Positions 1 to 11,944 of a stretch of 64,000 nucleotides of DNA are shown piece after piece. Below the pieces are notes generated by a model. That model saw only the letters and a list, made by a program, of their open reading frames with translations, was not told where the DNA came from and did not search any database. Both the position numbers and the translations under genes were made by a program. The first letter of the stretch is position 1. Every line of letters begins with the position of its first letter. Origin of the DNA: Desmodus rotundus (taxonomy: Eukaryota > Chordata > Mammalia > Chiroptera > Phyllostomidae); assembly GCF_022682495.2 (NCBI RefSeq), contig NC_071397.1, positions 13,917,082 through 13,981,081 on the forward strand. The letters run 5' to 3'.

Positions 1-1080
1 GTCCTTTGCCCATTTTTTAATTGAATTGTTTGTCTTCTGGTGTGGAGTTGTGTGGGTTCTTTATATATTTGGGAGATCAAACCCTTGTCCGAGGTATCAT
101 TGGCAAATATATTTTCCCATATGGTTGGTTCCCTTTTCATTTGCTGATGCTTTCTTGAGCCATGCAGAAGCCTTTTAATTTGATGAAGATTTTCAATTTC
201 TTTATAATCCAGTCTTGCTAGGTTGTATATTTTTAGGAATTTATCCATTTCCTATAGATTATCCAATTTGTTGGTCATATTTTTCCTTAGTAGTCTTATC
301 CTTTGTATTTTCATGTTGTCAGTTATAATGGCTCTTCCTTCATTTTTAATTTCCTCTCCTTCTTTCTTAATTACTGTAGGTAAAGCTTTGTCCAAAAAAA
401 TGTCAGTTTCATTGATTGTTTTCTGTTGTCTTTATAGACTCTCTCATATTTACCTCTGCTGTAATTTTTATCATTACTTTAGCTACATTTGGGCTTAGTT
501 TGTTCTTCCAGTTCGCTGAGGTATAAAGTTAAGTTATTTGCTTTTTTTTAAAATGTAGGCATTCATCACCATAAACATCCCTTTTGGAACTACCTTTACT
601 GCATTCCGTAAGTTTTGTTGTGTTTTTATTTTCATTTGTATTAAGGTACTTTCTGATTTCCCTTTTGACATCTTCTTTGACCCATTGGTTGTACAGGAGT
701 ATGTTATTTAATTCCAGTGCATTTGTAAACTTTAAGTTTTCCTCCTGTTATTGATTTCTAGTTTCATACCACTGTGGTCAGAAAAGGTACTAGATGCGAT
801 TTTAATCTTCTTAAATTTGTTAAGACTTGCTTTGTGGCCCAAATATGACCTGTTTTAGAGAATGTTCTGTATGTGCCTGAGAGAATGTGTATTCTGTTTC
901 TGTTGGATGGAATGTTTTATGTATGTCTGTTAAGTCCACTTGTTCTATAGAGTTATTCAGATCCATGGTTTCCTTATTTCCTGTCGGGATGATCTATCCA
1001 TTATTGAAGGTGGGGTATTGGTATCCTCTACTATTAAATTTCTGTCTGTTTTTTCCTTCAGAACTGTTAATATTTGCTTT

Positions 1081-1300
1081 TTTTTAAAAGATTCTATTTT
1101 TTAAAGATTTTATTTGTTTATTTTTAGAGAGAGAGGAAAGAAAGGAGAAAGAGAGAAACATCAATGTGTGGTTGCCACTCATGCACCCTCTACTGGGGAC
1201 CTGGCCTACAACCCAGGCATGTGCCCTGACTGGGAATCAAACCAGCAACCCTTTGGCTCGCAGGCCGGCACTCAATCTACTGAGCCACACCAGCCAGGGC
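1081..1300 (-). mobile_element. VES-type tRNA-derived SINE, antisense
   Basis: The plus strand starts with a T-rich tail and GA-rich tract and ends with CACACCAGCCAGGGC, the complement of the 5' end of the bat VES SINE. The tRNA-like head lies at the right. The host L1 sequence AATATTTGCTT (1069-1079) recurs as AATGTTTGCTT (1301-1311), an 11-bp TSD with one mismatch, so the SINE landed inside the older L1. It has no coding capacity and depends on L1 machinery. Family assigned from memory of the VES consensus. Confidence 0.85.
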
Positions 1301-1471
1301 AATGTTTGCTTCTGAAATTTTGTGTTTAGGTGCTCCAATGTTGAGAACCTATATTGTATTTATAATTGTTATATCCTCTTGATAAGTTAAGCCCTTTGTC
1401 ACTATATCTTTACCTTCTTTGTCTCTTGTGACAGATTTTGATTGAAATTTTATTTTATCTGATATAAGCAG

Positions 1472-2110
1472 GAGGTCTGTTCAGAAAATATCCAGCCAAA
1501 TAATATGAAAAATAGAGACTTTTACTGAAGAAGATACAAGACACAAAAAACATTGTACATAGGATAGTGACACCTTGGTCCCCTTCTAAATAGGCACCTT
1601 GGGATCTCATAACAGTTCTCCCAATTGCCACTGGCTACCTGCTGTATTTTCCTGAACCTCATCAACAGTCTGAAATGTCTTCCCTTTCAAAGGTTATTTT
1701 AGTTTGGGGAAAAGCCAGAAGTCACAGTTTGCCAAATCTGGGCTGTAGTGGGACTGAGTCACCTGGGTGATTTGATGTTTCACCAAAAACCTCTGCACAA
1801 GATCTAATGGATGAGTGGGTGCATTGTGATGAAGCTGCCAATCACCAGTTGTCCATAGCTGCAGCCTTCTAAATCTGAATAGTTTCCACAGATGAAAGCT
1901 CAAGCTTAATGCAAAATTTGATGCACATTCGTTGCTCTACTTGTTCAGTCATTTTGAATGCGATGGCCACACAGTACACCTGCTCACTCAGTGGTGTCTA
2001 CCACCCCCACTGACTTGTACAGCGAAGTTGTCATTGTTCATGCATGCCCATTTCAGTCCATTCTCCTTGTCTGCCAGGTTACATCAATGTTGCACAAACC
2101 CTGCTCTCTC
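1472..2110 (-). mobile_element. Mariner-type DNA transposon relic, internally deleted
   Basis: This block splits the host L1: L1 homology stops near 1470 and resumes near 2120. The minus strand holds a mariner-like start (near 1952) and the C-terminal part of a mariner transposase. The left end begins GAGGTCTGTTCAGAAAATAT, which resembles mariner terminal repeats. A matching repeat at the right end is not convincing, so that boundary is approximate. The size and the internal deletion suggest a non-autonomous derivative. Confidence 0.75.
1694..1952 (-). pseudogene. Mariner transposase remnant (N-terminus joined to C-terminus)
   Basis: Reading leftwards from ATG at 1952, the first about 27 codons resemble the start of mariner transposases (MTEQVEQRMCIKFCIKLELS), then a stop follows. 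Near 1870-1885 the similarity jumps, in another frame, to the C-terminal catalytic part: an LHHNAPTHP stretch and then YSPDLANCDFWLFPKLK, which matches the YSPDLAPCDF..FPKLK signature containing the third catalytic aspartate. The middle of the protein, with the first two catalytic aspartates, is missing. At about 86 codons, against about 340 in intact mariners, no active transposase is possible. Confidence 0.75.
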
Positions 2111-2419
2111 TTGTAGTTACCATTTGCATGGAATATCCTTTCACTTTCAACCTACATGTGTCCTTACAGCTAATGTGAATCCCTTGTATGCAGAATACTG
2201 TTGGATCTTGCTTTTTATCCATTCAGCCACTTCATCGTCATTTTATCTATTAAGCAAAACAGCTTGTGTGCCTCATATCTCCCTGGAAGTTCTTGTTGCC
2301 CTTTGGAAATTAATTGTTTTGGTTTTGTGACTGTAGATCTCCAAAGATATCAAGAGAATTCATGAATTCACATGTTATTTTGCTTTTTTCTTGCTGTTAG
2401 GTTGAAAATGACTTTTTCC

Positions 2420-2692
2420 CATCTTTCCATTTATTTTTATTTTTAATTATTTTTATTTTTGAATCTTCAGCCAAGGATATGGTTATTGATTTTGGAGAGG
2501 GGGTTGGGGTGGAGAGAGAGAGACAGACAGACATTGATATGAAAGAGAAACATTGATCGGCTGCTTCCCACACATGCCCTGATGGGGGATTGAAGCACAG
2601 CCTAGGTATGTGCATGACTGGAAATTGGACCTGTGACCTTTTGGTGTATGGGATGATGCTCCAGCTAACTTAGCTACCTGGCCAGGGCTCAG
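2420..2692 (-). mobile_element. VES-type SINE, antisense, diverged
   Basis: T-rich left end, GA-rich tract at about 2495-2525, then AGAGAAACATTGATCGGCTG and a diverged tRNA-like head ending CCTGGCCAGGGC near 2690. The body differs from the 1081-1300 copy, so it is probably an older subfamily. No clear TSD. Confidence 0.75.
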
Positions 2693-4600
2693 CTCTCCAT
2701 TATTAACGACTACTCTAACACTGCCTCTCAGAGTGTCTTTGCCATTACAGAACTTAACATGTGTTCTTTTTGCCTTCTTACCCAGAGGGTGTTACTCTGG
2801 CATATAAATAACTTTTGCTAGAGCGAAAAGTGGCTAATTCACTATTCTTTCCAGATATTAAAGTATTCAAAGTCAGAAAGACATTATTTTTGTTTTCTGA
2901 AGACAATTTACTCAAGGCTAATATTCTAGATTTAGGACAACTTATTAGTGTAGTTATCTTCTACTGTTGTTAGATTTTTTGGAAATCAGTGTCGTGTAGT
3001 GCAGTAAGGTTCATTGATTTTTTTTCATAAAGATGGATTGTCCATGCCATCTTGGATGAATGACCCAACCCCTAATGCAGTTGTTTTCATTAGGCTTGTA
3101 ATTTTCTATCAGCAAGATTCCATTCCTCCTCTATAAGAATGAATTGATATTCTGCCATCAGAACACTGAGAAGGACTCGGGAGGACAAAATTTAGCTTGG
3201 GATTTCAAATATTGAGCTCCAGATATAAGATAGAATGAAAATTTTGGCAAATGAGCATACATGAGTATATTTACTTTTTAGCTACCATTAGAATCTAATA
3301 AAACAGGAAAAGAGAAGAAGTTGAGATGACATACCGATTTTTGATTGGGCTATGGTAGAGGCAGTCCTATTTGACAAAGATCTCTGTGGAGGGTGGTCCT
3401 AGGTGAAAAGTAAATGCTTAGGGGCACACTGCCCACCTGCCAGCAATATGGTACTTGCTTCTGTTCAAAGCTGGGCAGCTATTTGCCCCATGTGACCTTG
3501 CTGTCTTTTACTGGCTGCCTGCACCCACTCTGGGGCAGACAGGGTAAGCAGCAATCTACACAGACCAATGTGGAGAGAGAAAAGTCACTGCCAGAGTGTT
3601 TTCCTGCTCTAAGTTTTCACCAGCCACCTGCCACCCACATACCCTGATAACCACATACAGGCTTTTTCTCCAAGGGTTTATCACAGGGTCATGTTAAGTT
3701 CTCTGATTCATTAGAGTTGAGTTCAGGTGGGCTTCCAGCTTCCCATGTTAGTTCGACATCTTTCCTGGGTGGCATCAGCACTTAACTGCACAACCCCAGA
3801 GCCTAGAAGAGAGCTCATTGCATTTTTATGTTGCCAAACCAATATAAGCCAGCAAATAAACAGCTGGGATAGTGATAGAATTAAAGAGATATAAAGAGAT
3901 ATTGTTATGGGTGGGGAACGTAGGCACCACAGGACAGCAGGTTGATGGGCATGTGGTATACTTTTGTGGTTTCTAGAAAGTAGGTAGGTTTATATTTTAA
4001 ATGGTGTTCAGACTTTGGAATGTAAACCTTCTGTAACTTAGATCTTTGCACAACTGGCAGTCTGTTCAGTGGTGTCTCTTTAAACTAAAGAACCTACAAT
4101 CCAAGTGTTTGGTGTTTGAATTCATCATGGGCCAGCTGTTACAGTTGTGATGTTATCGTACAGCCATTTCAAAACTTACATCTTTTATTGGGACTTCTGA
4201 GTAAAATGTTTCAGGTGCAATTGTTTTTCTGATTATCAGCAGAGATCACTGTCTGACACAGGAGTATTTTCACTTAACATGTTATTCTGTCAATGAAAGT
4301 TTAATAGTCTAAAATTGAATAAACATATATATAAGGTTTTATTTTAATTTCACGAGGGTTCCAATAAAAAGGGTTCCCGAGAGTCATTTTTGTTGATGTT
4401 ATTTTCTAATCTATTTTGGAAGAATATAAGGAATCTACTGACAGTCAATATTTGTAGGGAAAAATTGGAAATAAAAATTCTTGCATATCTATAAGTTTGT
4501 GGCAGTTTCGTTGAATTAAACAAGCATAACAGTTTACCTATGTTGTCATCGTTCCCTGCAGGGTGTTTGTGGCTTCTATCTTTAGTTCTTGAGACAATAT
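2693..4600. other. Unassigned AT-rich DNA
   Basis: No coding signature or recognisable repeat was found. The ORFs at 3414-3647 (+) and 4350-4640 (-) are short, lack recognisable domains and look like chance reading frames. Intergenic or intronic sequence. Confidence 0.5.
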
Positions 4601-4609
4601 GTAGAGAGG

Positions 4610-4705
4610 AATGGATATAGAATTTGGAGACAGACAACATGTGTTCAAATCTCAGTCATTGCTATGTATACCTGTTCTTTGCAAGGCACTTGATCGATGT
4701 AAACA
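4610..4705 (+). repeat. Possible MIR fragment
   Basis: Holds a diverged version of the MIR core: GGAGACAGACAACATGTGTT then CAAATCTCAGTCATTGCTA, comparable to the consensus region around a gagtcagac...gggttcgaatcc...gccac pattern. Weak but correctly ordered. Confidence 0.4.
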
Positions 4706-4899
4706 CCAACCTATTATTTATACAGTTAAATCATTATTAGGCATTGCTTTTTTAAAAAAAAAAAAACTTCCAAATTAGCTCTAAAGTTAACCATGTTCAT
4801 TGACATGCATTCTCTGTTATTTTTACAATTCTAGCCCCCACAGCTGTGAGGATAAATTCATTATTTTAGGCAACCAGTTTGGTCGTATTTGTTAAAACA

Positions 4900-5000
4900 G
4901 CCCCGGGCAATGGCTGCACCAGGGCAGCCGGAGGGGCTGTCTGCAACGCCTTCACTCAGACGGCGTTGTTGATTTGGTGCCATCACACTGGCGGTCCTAG
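4900..5000. other. Short GC-rich island with a perfect 7-bp hairpin
   Basis: A roughly 100-bp GC-rich patch in AT-rich surroundings. CAACGCC (4944-4950) and GGCGTTG (4962-4968) are exact inverted repeats around an 11-nt loop, with CpGs retained. No repeat family recognised. It might be a conserved non-coding element or a relic of a GC-rich transposon. Confidence 0.4.
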
Positions 5001-8000
5001 AAAACTCAGACAAGCTTTTTAATGTCAATTTTATGCTTTAGCATGGCTATATTTCTGCAGTCTGTTGAATGATAATCTCACAATGAGTGTAAACTTAACT
5101 TGTCATTTGGTACATCCTTTTTATTAGTTTGTTAACTTCTCATGCATTAGAGAAGAGCCACTAGAAGATAGGGTCTTCCTATTTGGATCCAATATTGATT
5201 CAATATTAACATGGGTTATCTGTATCTTAAAAGTCTCACTATACGTAACCATCTTTACAGAATAACTACCAAATTCTTGTGTAAGCTAGTTATGCTCAAG
5301 GGCAATTCAGTTCTTGTTGAAGTAGCTCATTCTGGTGTTGCAAAGTTCTTCAATAAATTCCTTAATTTGGAGTTAAAATATTGCCAACTATAAGATCTTC
5401 ACTTCCATCCTAATTCTAGCACACAGGCGAGCCAGATGAAATCTACTTTTTTTCCCCCTGTAAGAACATCCTTAAAATATTAGTTTGCCATCTCATTGTT
5501 CTCAGGTATATACATATATTTAATAATAGTGTTTTGTTCTCTATTCTTCTCTAAGTTAAACATGTCCACTCCTCAAACAATGCTCAGAAAGTGAAGTCTT
5601 AATTTCTTGTACGATTAATATCTGTGGCTGTTTCCCAGACTGGCTTTATGTCTTATAGAGCAAAGTGGCCAGGTTTTAACATGCTGCCTTCTATTTTGGG
5701 ACCTTCCATACTGAAATGGAAGTAGAAGGCAGTACAAGGCTCTCTCACTGCTTAACAAATATGGATTGATGAAGAATGATAGATCTTCAACTTGAGGGAT
5801 TTAGAGAGTCCCTGCATAAAAGATTTTACATAGAAAATATATTTCATATAGAAAACATGACCTATTTCATGTAGAAAACAATTTAATTTATTTAGAAACA
5901 AATCACATGTTTTAAAAGTGTTTCCACCTCATTTAAGGTACATCTACATAGTCTATGAACTTAATATTTACCTTCCCTTTATAAAGGTCCTTTCTTCCTT
6001 GTTTTGAGTTCTAATGTTTAAATAACAATACAACTTTCCTAGTAATTGGTTATGTGGTATGAAGAGCTTTCAAAATCAGTTTGCTGCAGAACTAGACAGG
6101 AATAAAAATGCCTGTATAAACACCATAATTCACCCATACTTTTTATAACTACGCCCACCTAGAAGATTACCCAGTACAGTGACCAATTCAGAAACTCTCA
6201 GAGGAATCGCAGCCTTTGCAAACAGGATCCACCACTACATGTGCCAAATGTAGTTTGTCGTTTGTAGCTCATTTTCATTTCATATTACATCTTAACAATC
6301 ACAACAACACCACAGAGATTTTGGTTGGCTGTTTTTGAACTTTATCGGAAAGCGGGGCCTACAAAGAAAATGAAATTTGTATTTGGGAAAGTGCCAGAAT
6401 TTTAGAGATATTAAGGTGGAAAATCAGTAATTCTGAGGGAAAAAGAAGTAGAAATACTCTAAATATATAACAGAAGAGGGGTGAGGGAATCTTACTGAGC
6501 ACCCTTACTGGAATTCATTTTTGCTCAGGAGAAGACATCTGCCAATAAAGATACTCCATGGTCCTTAGTCTGAAAACCTGGCACAATGAGAAATGTCAGC
6601 ATGTAAAAACATACAGCAATTCTCCAAAAAATATATCTGTGTCAATCATGCAGTAAAGTTAGCTGGTATATATACACAGTTCTTCCCACTTATGAAGGAA
6701 GTAATGACTCATGGGGCACTTTCAATGAATACGTGGAAGTGGCTCAATGCAATGAAAACATCAATGAGATTAAATTAGAAAATATATGAAAAGAATGCAT
6801 TGCAAATGCAGAAGAGCCTTAGTAATGCGAGGTACTTCAGTTTCATAATTACGGAATAGTAGCTTGGGCTTGTGTTGGGTGCTTTGGTATTATGGACAGC
6901 TTTATTCACGAGAGGCATTTGATCAAAAAGAAGGCGTTTATAGTCCAACATTTTTTTTTAAACAGCTCTCGTTTAGATGACACTCAATTCTCAGATTTCA
7001 GGCATGACCATATTTTCCGTTTGTTCTCGCAGCAGTATTTTGATCAAGAAGAACCTGTATTGCAAACACAATGTTCAGCTCACAGGGCAGTTACGGACGG
7101 ACTGTCTCTCTTTAGTTACCAAAAGTGAGTATAGGATGGAGCTCATAGAACAGTTTTCTAGCAAAGGACCTTGCTCCTTAATAGATAAAGTACATGCTCA
7201 AATCCTAAGGTTCATAGGAAGATAATTTAATAATGTATTAAAAAACCTTTTAGGGAAAGTATTCTCTATAGTCTGAGTACATCTTTCCTCTAAGACCACA
7301 TGTAATCAACCCTAAAGTTCAAAAAAAAAAAAAAAAGAAGAAAAGCAGGAGGAGGAGAAGGAGAAGGTGGAACAGCTACAGTCGCTAAGAATTAAACTGC
7401 CAGTGAGCCACATTATTATGTATTTTACTAAGTTTTATATTATATTCTTATGTCAGTTGGAAATGCCCCTTAATTGTACAGTTTTTCTTTCCTATAGCAT
7501 TATATGAGCTTTTCTGAGGAATGGAAATGAAAGTATTCTAATTGAAGTATAGAAATAATTCTTCCAATATATTTAAAACTTCAGACATTAATGTGTTTCG
7601 CCAAGTCCACAAAGTCTAAATTTATAGTTCAAAGACTAAAAAGTAATTTAATAAAAAGATATAATAGTTAAACTTTGGTCCAGGTTGGCTGAATATTGTT
7701 TAATAATAAAGCACAAAGCAAAGGAATCAATTAATCTTATATAAAGTGAAATTTTAAAATTAATCACATTTTAGGTTGAAACTCTCTCTAAGGAAGAAGG
7801 GACTCCCTACAGTATTTTTGCCTGGAAGTCCATTAATTTTTACTTTTACATATAGCAAAAATGTCTACTTTGAAAATTGTAAAAGCTATCTAATCAATGT
7901 GGTCTTATTGTACTGTAGCAATAAGCTAAAAGTCCTAAAATAGTTCTACTGCAAGACAAAGTAGCATGTAAATCAGATTTGCAGTTATTAGAAAAATCCA

Positions 8001-8005
8001 AAACA
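5001..8005. other. Unassigned AT-rich DNA
   Basis: No gene or repeat recognised apart from a purine simple repeat at 7321-7369. The ORFs at 5211-5393, 6593-6778 and the overlapping pair at 6892-7225 have no family features and no codon pattern I can recognise. Confidence 0.5.
7321..7369 (+). repeat. Polypurine simple repeat (A-run then GGA/GAA units)
   Basis: A run of A followed by AAGAAGAAAAGCAGGAGGAG-like units, strictly purine apart from a C or T. Low-complexity DNA, perhaps the degenerated tail of a retroposed element. Confidence 0.8.
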
Positions 8006-8510
8006 ATGGGCACATTTTTAAAAAATTTATTTTAATTTATTTTATTTTTAGTTTTTAATTTTTATTGTTATTCAATTACAGTTGTCTGTACTTTCTCTCC
8101 ATCCCTCCACCCCACACCAGCCAATCCCACCTCCCTCCCCCACCTCTACCCTCCCCCTTGATTTTGTCCATGTGTCCTTTATAGTAGCTCCTGTAAACCC
8201 CTCTCCCCACTATCCCCTCCCCACTCCCCTCTGGCTATTGTTACATTGTTCTTAATTTCAATGTCTCTGGTTATATTTTGTTTGCTTTTTTCTTTTGTTG
8301 ATTATGTTCTAGTTAAAGGTAAGATCATATGGTATTTGTCCCTCACCGTCTGGCTTATTTCACTTAGCATAATGCTCTCCTGTTCCATCCATGCCATTGC
8401 AAAGGGTGTAAGCTCCTTCTTTCTCTCTGCTGTGTAGAATTCCATTGTGTAAATGTACTGTAGCTTTTTGATCCACTCATTTGCTGATGAGCACTATGGG
8501 CACATTCTTA
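8006..8510 (-). mobile_element. 5'-truncated young L1 (3' end) with TSD
   Basis: 8021-8495 is the complement of the last about 130 nt of L1 ORF2 plus the C-rich (sense G-rich) 3' UTR and A-rich tail, closely matching 41045-41510 of the intact L1. The flanks ATGGGCACATTTTTA (8006-8020) and ATGGGCACATTCTTA (8496-8510) form a 15-bp TSD with one mismatch, proving a target-primed insertion. The reading frame is too short to do anything. Confidence 0.93.
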
Positions 8511-8904
8511 AAGTAAGAGGATTACTATACTAAATAATGTCTCCCATAATCCTCAATTCTTCTGCTAAAACTCACTCAACTCATAAAAAACACTTGTAAG
8601 TGCCTCTCTCAGCACTGTGACAAATTTACTATATACATTTCTAAAGAGCACTAAGCATGAAGATCCCTGTTTTTTTCTTGTATCTCCCTATAGGACCCTG
8701 TCATTCTTGATCCATTCACATAATTAACACGTGAGCCAGATTAGCAATTAAAACCAATATCCTGAACATTATGGACTATAATGTTATCAAATACACTTAG
8801 ATCCAAGTGATACTTTCAAACAATCTATTCTGTTAATTTAAAAGATAAAAGATCAGGGATGCTAAATAACCTTATAAAGTTTATACAGATAAATAGTCAT
8901 GGTT

Positions 8905-9336
8905 AGAAACTACACATACTATGGAATACTACGCAGCAGAAAGAAAGAAGGAGCCCCTACCCTTTGCAACAGCATGGATGGAACTGGAGAGCATTATGCT
9001 AAGTGAAATAAGCCAGGCAGCCAAAGACAAATACCATATAATCTCACCTATAAGTGGAACCTAATCAACAAAACAAACAAGCAAACAAAGTACAACCAGA
9101 GACATGGAAATAAAGAACAAACTGACAGTAACCAGAGGGGAGGTGGGAGGGGAAAAGGGGGAATAGTTGTCAGGGATATGTATTAAGGATACATGGACAA
9201 AACCAAAGTGGGGGGGTAGGATCAAGGGTGGGAAGTGGGGATGGCTGGGGTTGGGGAGGCATGGTGGGGGGAAAATGGAGACCACTGTCCTTGAACAACA
9301 ATAAAAAAACATGAAAAAAAAAGAAACTACACATAC
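8905..9336 (+). mobile_element. 5'-truncated L1 3' end, sense, perfect TSD
   Basis: 8920-9321 carries the final ORF2 codons (CTATGGAATACTACGCAGCA onwards), the G-rich 3' UTR and a tail with AACAATAAAAAAAC. AGAAACTACACATAC occurs at 8905-8919 and again at 9322-9336, an exact 15-bp TSD. It belongs to the same broad family as the full-length L1, with small differences in the 3' UTR (for example an AACAAACAAG-rich insert), so a sister subfamily is likely. Confidence 0.93.
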
Positions 9337-10458
9337 CTAATCTAGTACATTTTGCTCTGATCTTCAATTATGTACTCATGCCTTTATAAAATTAATGAAA
9401 GAAGATGGATATTTAGGGGAAAAAAGATGGGCTGATTATTTTGATGTAATGTGGGTGTTAACTTGTTTAGGATATAGTTTCTGATGTTAACTTCTATATT
9501 CCTTTAATAATTAATTAAAGTAGTTATCTATAAATTCTAGGGACTTTTAGGGACTTTACCAACAATTCTGAGGTAATAAGTAAAAGAGAAGTAAATACAA
9601 AGTGAGAATTCATTTGGTACGTGAATTTATTCTTATGTTTTATCTGGGTTCTCCCTAACTACAATATGTTTTCCTTGAAAGCTGGCATAATAAAAAGTCT
9701 TACTGGTGCTTAGACAGTTTCACCGAAGCAGTGAACTAAAGAAAATGCTCTCACTGGATCTCTTCTTTATTGGAGAAATAGCTTCTCTGGCTCTTTGCAC
9801 AAATTCAGTGTTTGTCAGCTGCAGCAACCAAAGCTTAGTCATCATTCTTAGTAAAATTTTCTGCTCCTGAACTTTCTCATTTTGAAATTACAAAAAGTAT
9901 TATTAGCAGTCAGTGAAATAGAGGCTCTGAGGAATAGGAGGCATAATTGCTGCATTTACCTAATGGACTGCCATTGTTTTCTAGATTTCTGCTCACAAAT
10001 CTACTTTCCTTTTTTATCTGAAACCCAAGTAACACATGTTTTTCTAGGCTACCACATCCTGGGGGAATAGAAGTGAGAAGATGTAGATGTAAATAAGAGC
10101 AGTTTTGGGTACTAAAGTCCTCACCAGGGAAATTGCTGTAACAGGAGCCTCCTCCTCCTAGCCGGTGTTCCCTAACTTTCAGTCCAGAATGGACATCCAC
10201 ATTCTTCACTGAGGTTCTGCCTGCTGATCTGGTTACCTTGCCTTGCCGCTTTGCGGCTTTGGCTTAAGAAATGCTGTCAACTCTTATCTTCTTTCATTAG
10301 CTAAAATATCCTAGAAGAATGTACGTCATAGCGACTTTATGTCATATGCTTTCTTTTGATATTCTTGACTCTCTTATCTTCTCCATGCCTAGGGAGTTCT
10401 GAGTTGCGTGCTAGAGGTAAAACCTGCCTCCTCCCCAGCTCTGTGCTGCACTCTCTGT
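9337..10458. other. Unassigned unique DNA
   Basis: No repeat or coding feature recognised. The overlapping ORFs on both strands at 9882-10209 are short and unlike any family I know. Confidence 0.5.
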
Positions 10459-10724
10459 TGGTTCCAGGGTCCCCTGTGGATACCCAAATCTACGATGATC
10501 AAGTCCCTTCTATAAAACAGCTTAGGATAGTGCATACAGTTGGTCCAATGTATCCGTGGATTCCCAAACTTGGATGGAAAAGACTATTTTTGGTCCGCAG
10601 TTGGTTGAATCTGTGGATGAGAAATCTGGGGATGCAGAGGGCCAACTGTGTATTTACTGAAAAAACCAATTTGTGTATAAGTGGACCCAGGCAGTTCAAA
10701 CCTGTATTTTTCAAAGGTCAACTG
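10459..10724 (-). mobile_element. Tigger-type (TcMar) DNA transposon fragment
   Basis: Read on the minus strand it starts CAGTTGACCTTTGAA at 10724, next to a TA dinucleotide at 10725-10726. It continues with CAGTTGGCCCTCTGCATC and ATCCACAGATTCAACCAACT, and ends near GGTATCCACAGGGGACC. These are typical motifs of Tigger-derived non-autonomous elements. The far end is lost. No transposase segment is present; the 123-codon plus-strand ORF here is a by-product. Confidence 0.8.
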
Positions 10725-10769
10725 TAGATACATGTATATGTATTTTATAGTTTAAATACTGGTATTATT

Positions 10770-10845
10770 ATTTTATAAGTTAAGACATTGAGGCTCAAAG
10801 GGCTTCAGAGTGTTGTCCAAGGTCACATAGTTCATTAGCCTCAGC
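10770..10845 (-). repeat. MIR fragment
   Basis: ACATTGAGGCTCAAAGGGCT and CCAAGGTCACATAGTTCATT correspond to the complement of the MIR core (gaaactgaggc...ttgcccaaggtcacacagct). Ancient tRNA-derived SINE. Confidence 0.75.
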
Positions 10846-11784
10846 CAGACTATACAAGATAAATTGGAGAAAGTTACTCTGTCTGGATACCTGCAGGCTG
10901 GGTGTTGCCTAGATATAAGGCCCACACCCTTCCAGGCCTGGCATCTTTGCACAAGCCAAATGTTGCTCAACTTCGCTTGGCTGCCCTACGCTTTTGAGAC
11001 CCGTGCTATGCTTCCTCTTTGCCAAAGAGACGGTGAAGTCTATTTATAACTATCTTGGGCACAAGCACAAGATACTTGGGCCTCTAGGCAGGAGTCAGTG
11101 TTTCTTAAATAATGATGATGATTTTATCAGTGTGGGCACCCAGTATCTCACTGAACAGTGAAAATCATTCACGGGGAACACTAATGAGTGTGAATTAAAG
11201 AATTACGTCACTAGTTAATGGGAGGAATACTTTCTGAAATAGTTTCTGCACAAATGTGATTTACCTAACGATCAAAATCTTGCCTCCCTGTAGGAATCAA
11301 GTTCCGCAAGCAAGGATTAATATTCTATTTCATTACCATTTAACTCTCATGAAAAATGGAAAGATTGAGTTATTTTCGATGATTTCTTTCTCTTTGTTTT
11401 CCCTAAATGGATACAGATATATTTTCACAAAAGTGTAGTTTGTGCAAGCATTTTTTTTTTCTTCAGTAATCCAGTCTGAATAGGAGGCAGGCATTTAAGA
11501 TGAATGAGTTTTCCTTATAACTGAAACTTTCTATTTTAAAATGGAAACAAACCTTTCTAAAATGTTACACTTTTACTTATTTTCTAAGAGGGTACCATGA
11601 AAGTAAGCTGACATAATGGAAAGACGATAGGTCCTGACATCAAAAAGAACTTGATTGGGTTTTTTTGGGGGGGGATTACTTTTTGTTTGCCTTAAATTAT
11701 TTTTTTCTTTGCATTTCCATTTCTCCCTCATTAAGTGGCTTAATGTGACTTACAGTCTATGTTTGTGACTCTGCTTCCATGTAA
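10846..11784. other. Unassigned unique DNA
   Basis: No repeat or gene recognised. Holds short chance ORFs (10864-11049, 11256-11438) and a T-run at 11451-11460. Confidence 0.5.
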
Positions 11785-11940
11785 TCAAAGTACTCGATGG
11801 TTGCCATGGGAGGAGGATGGGAGGTGGGAGAAAAAAGTGAAGGAGGTTAAGAGGTACAAATTTCCAGTTATGAAGTATATCACAAGGATGTAATATACAG
11901 CACAGGGGATAGAATTAATAGTATTGTAATAACTTAGTTT
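11785..11940 (+). mobile_element. L1 3' UTR fragment, sense
   Basis: GATGGTTGCCATGGGAGGAG leading to TATACAGCACAGGGGATAGA and AATAGTATTGTAATAACTTA is the mid-3' UTR of an old L1 subfamily. It stops inside the UTR with no tail and runs directly into an oppositely oriented L1 piece. Confidence 0.75.
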
Positions 11941-11944
11941 GTTC

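Larger units (their letters stand above)
1..2270 (-). mobile_element. L1 ORF2 fragment, antisense, interrupted and internally deleted
   Basis: The plus strand reads as the complement of L1 ORF2 and can be followed against the intact copy at 41316-45137. Positions 1-190 match the stretch near 41915-42105 (C-terminal part). Positions about 200-1470 then jump to the 43830-44915 stretch, which encodes the region between endonuclease and reverse transcriptase and the endonuclease itself. About 1.7 kb, holding the polymerase core, is therefore missing. A SINE (1081-1300) and a mariner relic (1472-2110) interrupt the element. The endonuclease 5' part resumes near 2120 and fades by about 2270. Many frame breaks; non-functional. 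The left end runs off the window. Confidence 0.85.

Noticed and set aside
1081..1300. tRNA-like sequence with possible A and B boxes
   Set aside because: It is the head of a SINE, not a tRNA gene; the same applies to 2420-2692 and 14733-14937.
1932..2330. 132-codon plus-strand ORF
   Set aside because: It is antisense to the mariner relic and the old L1 endonuclease region.
10356..10727. 123-codon ORF
   Set aside because: Overlaps a non-coding Tigger fragment for most of its length.
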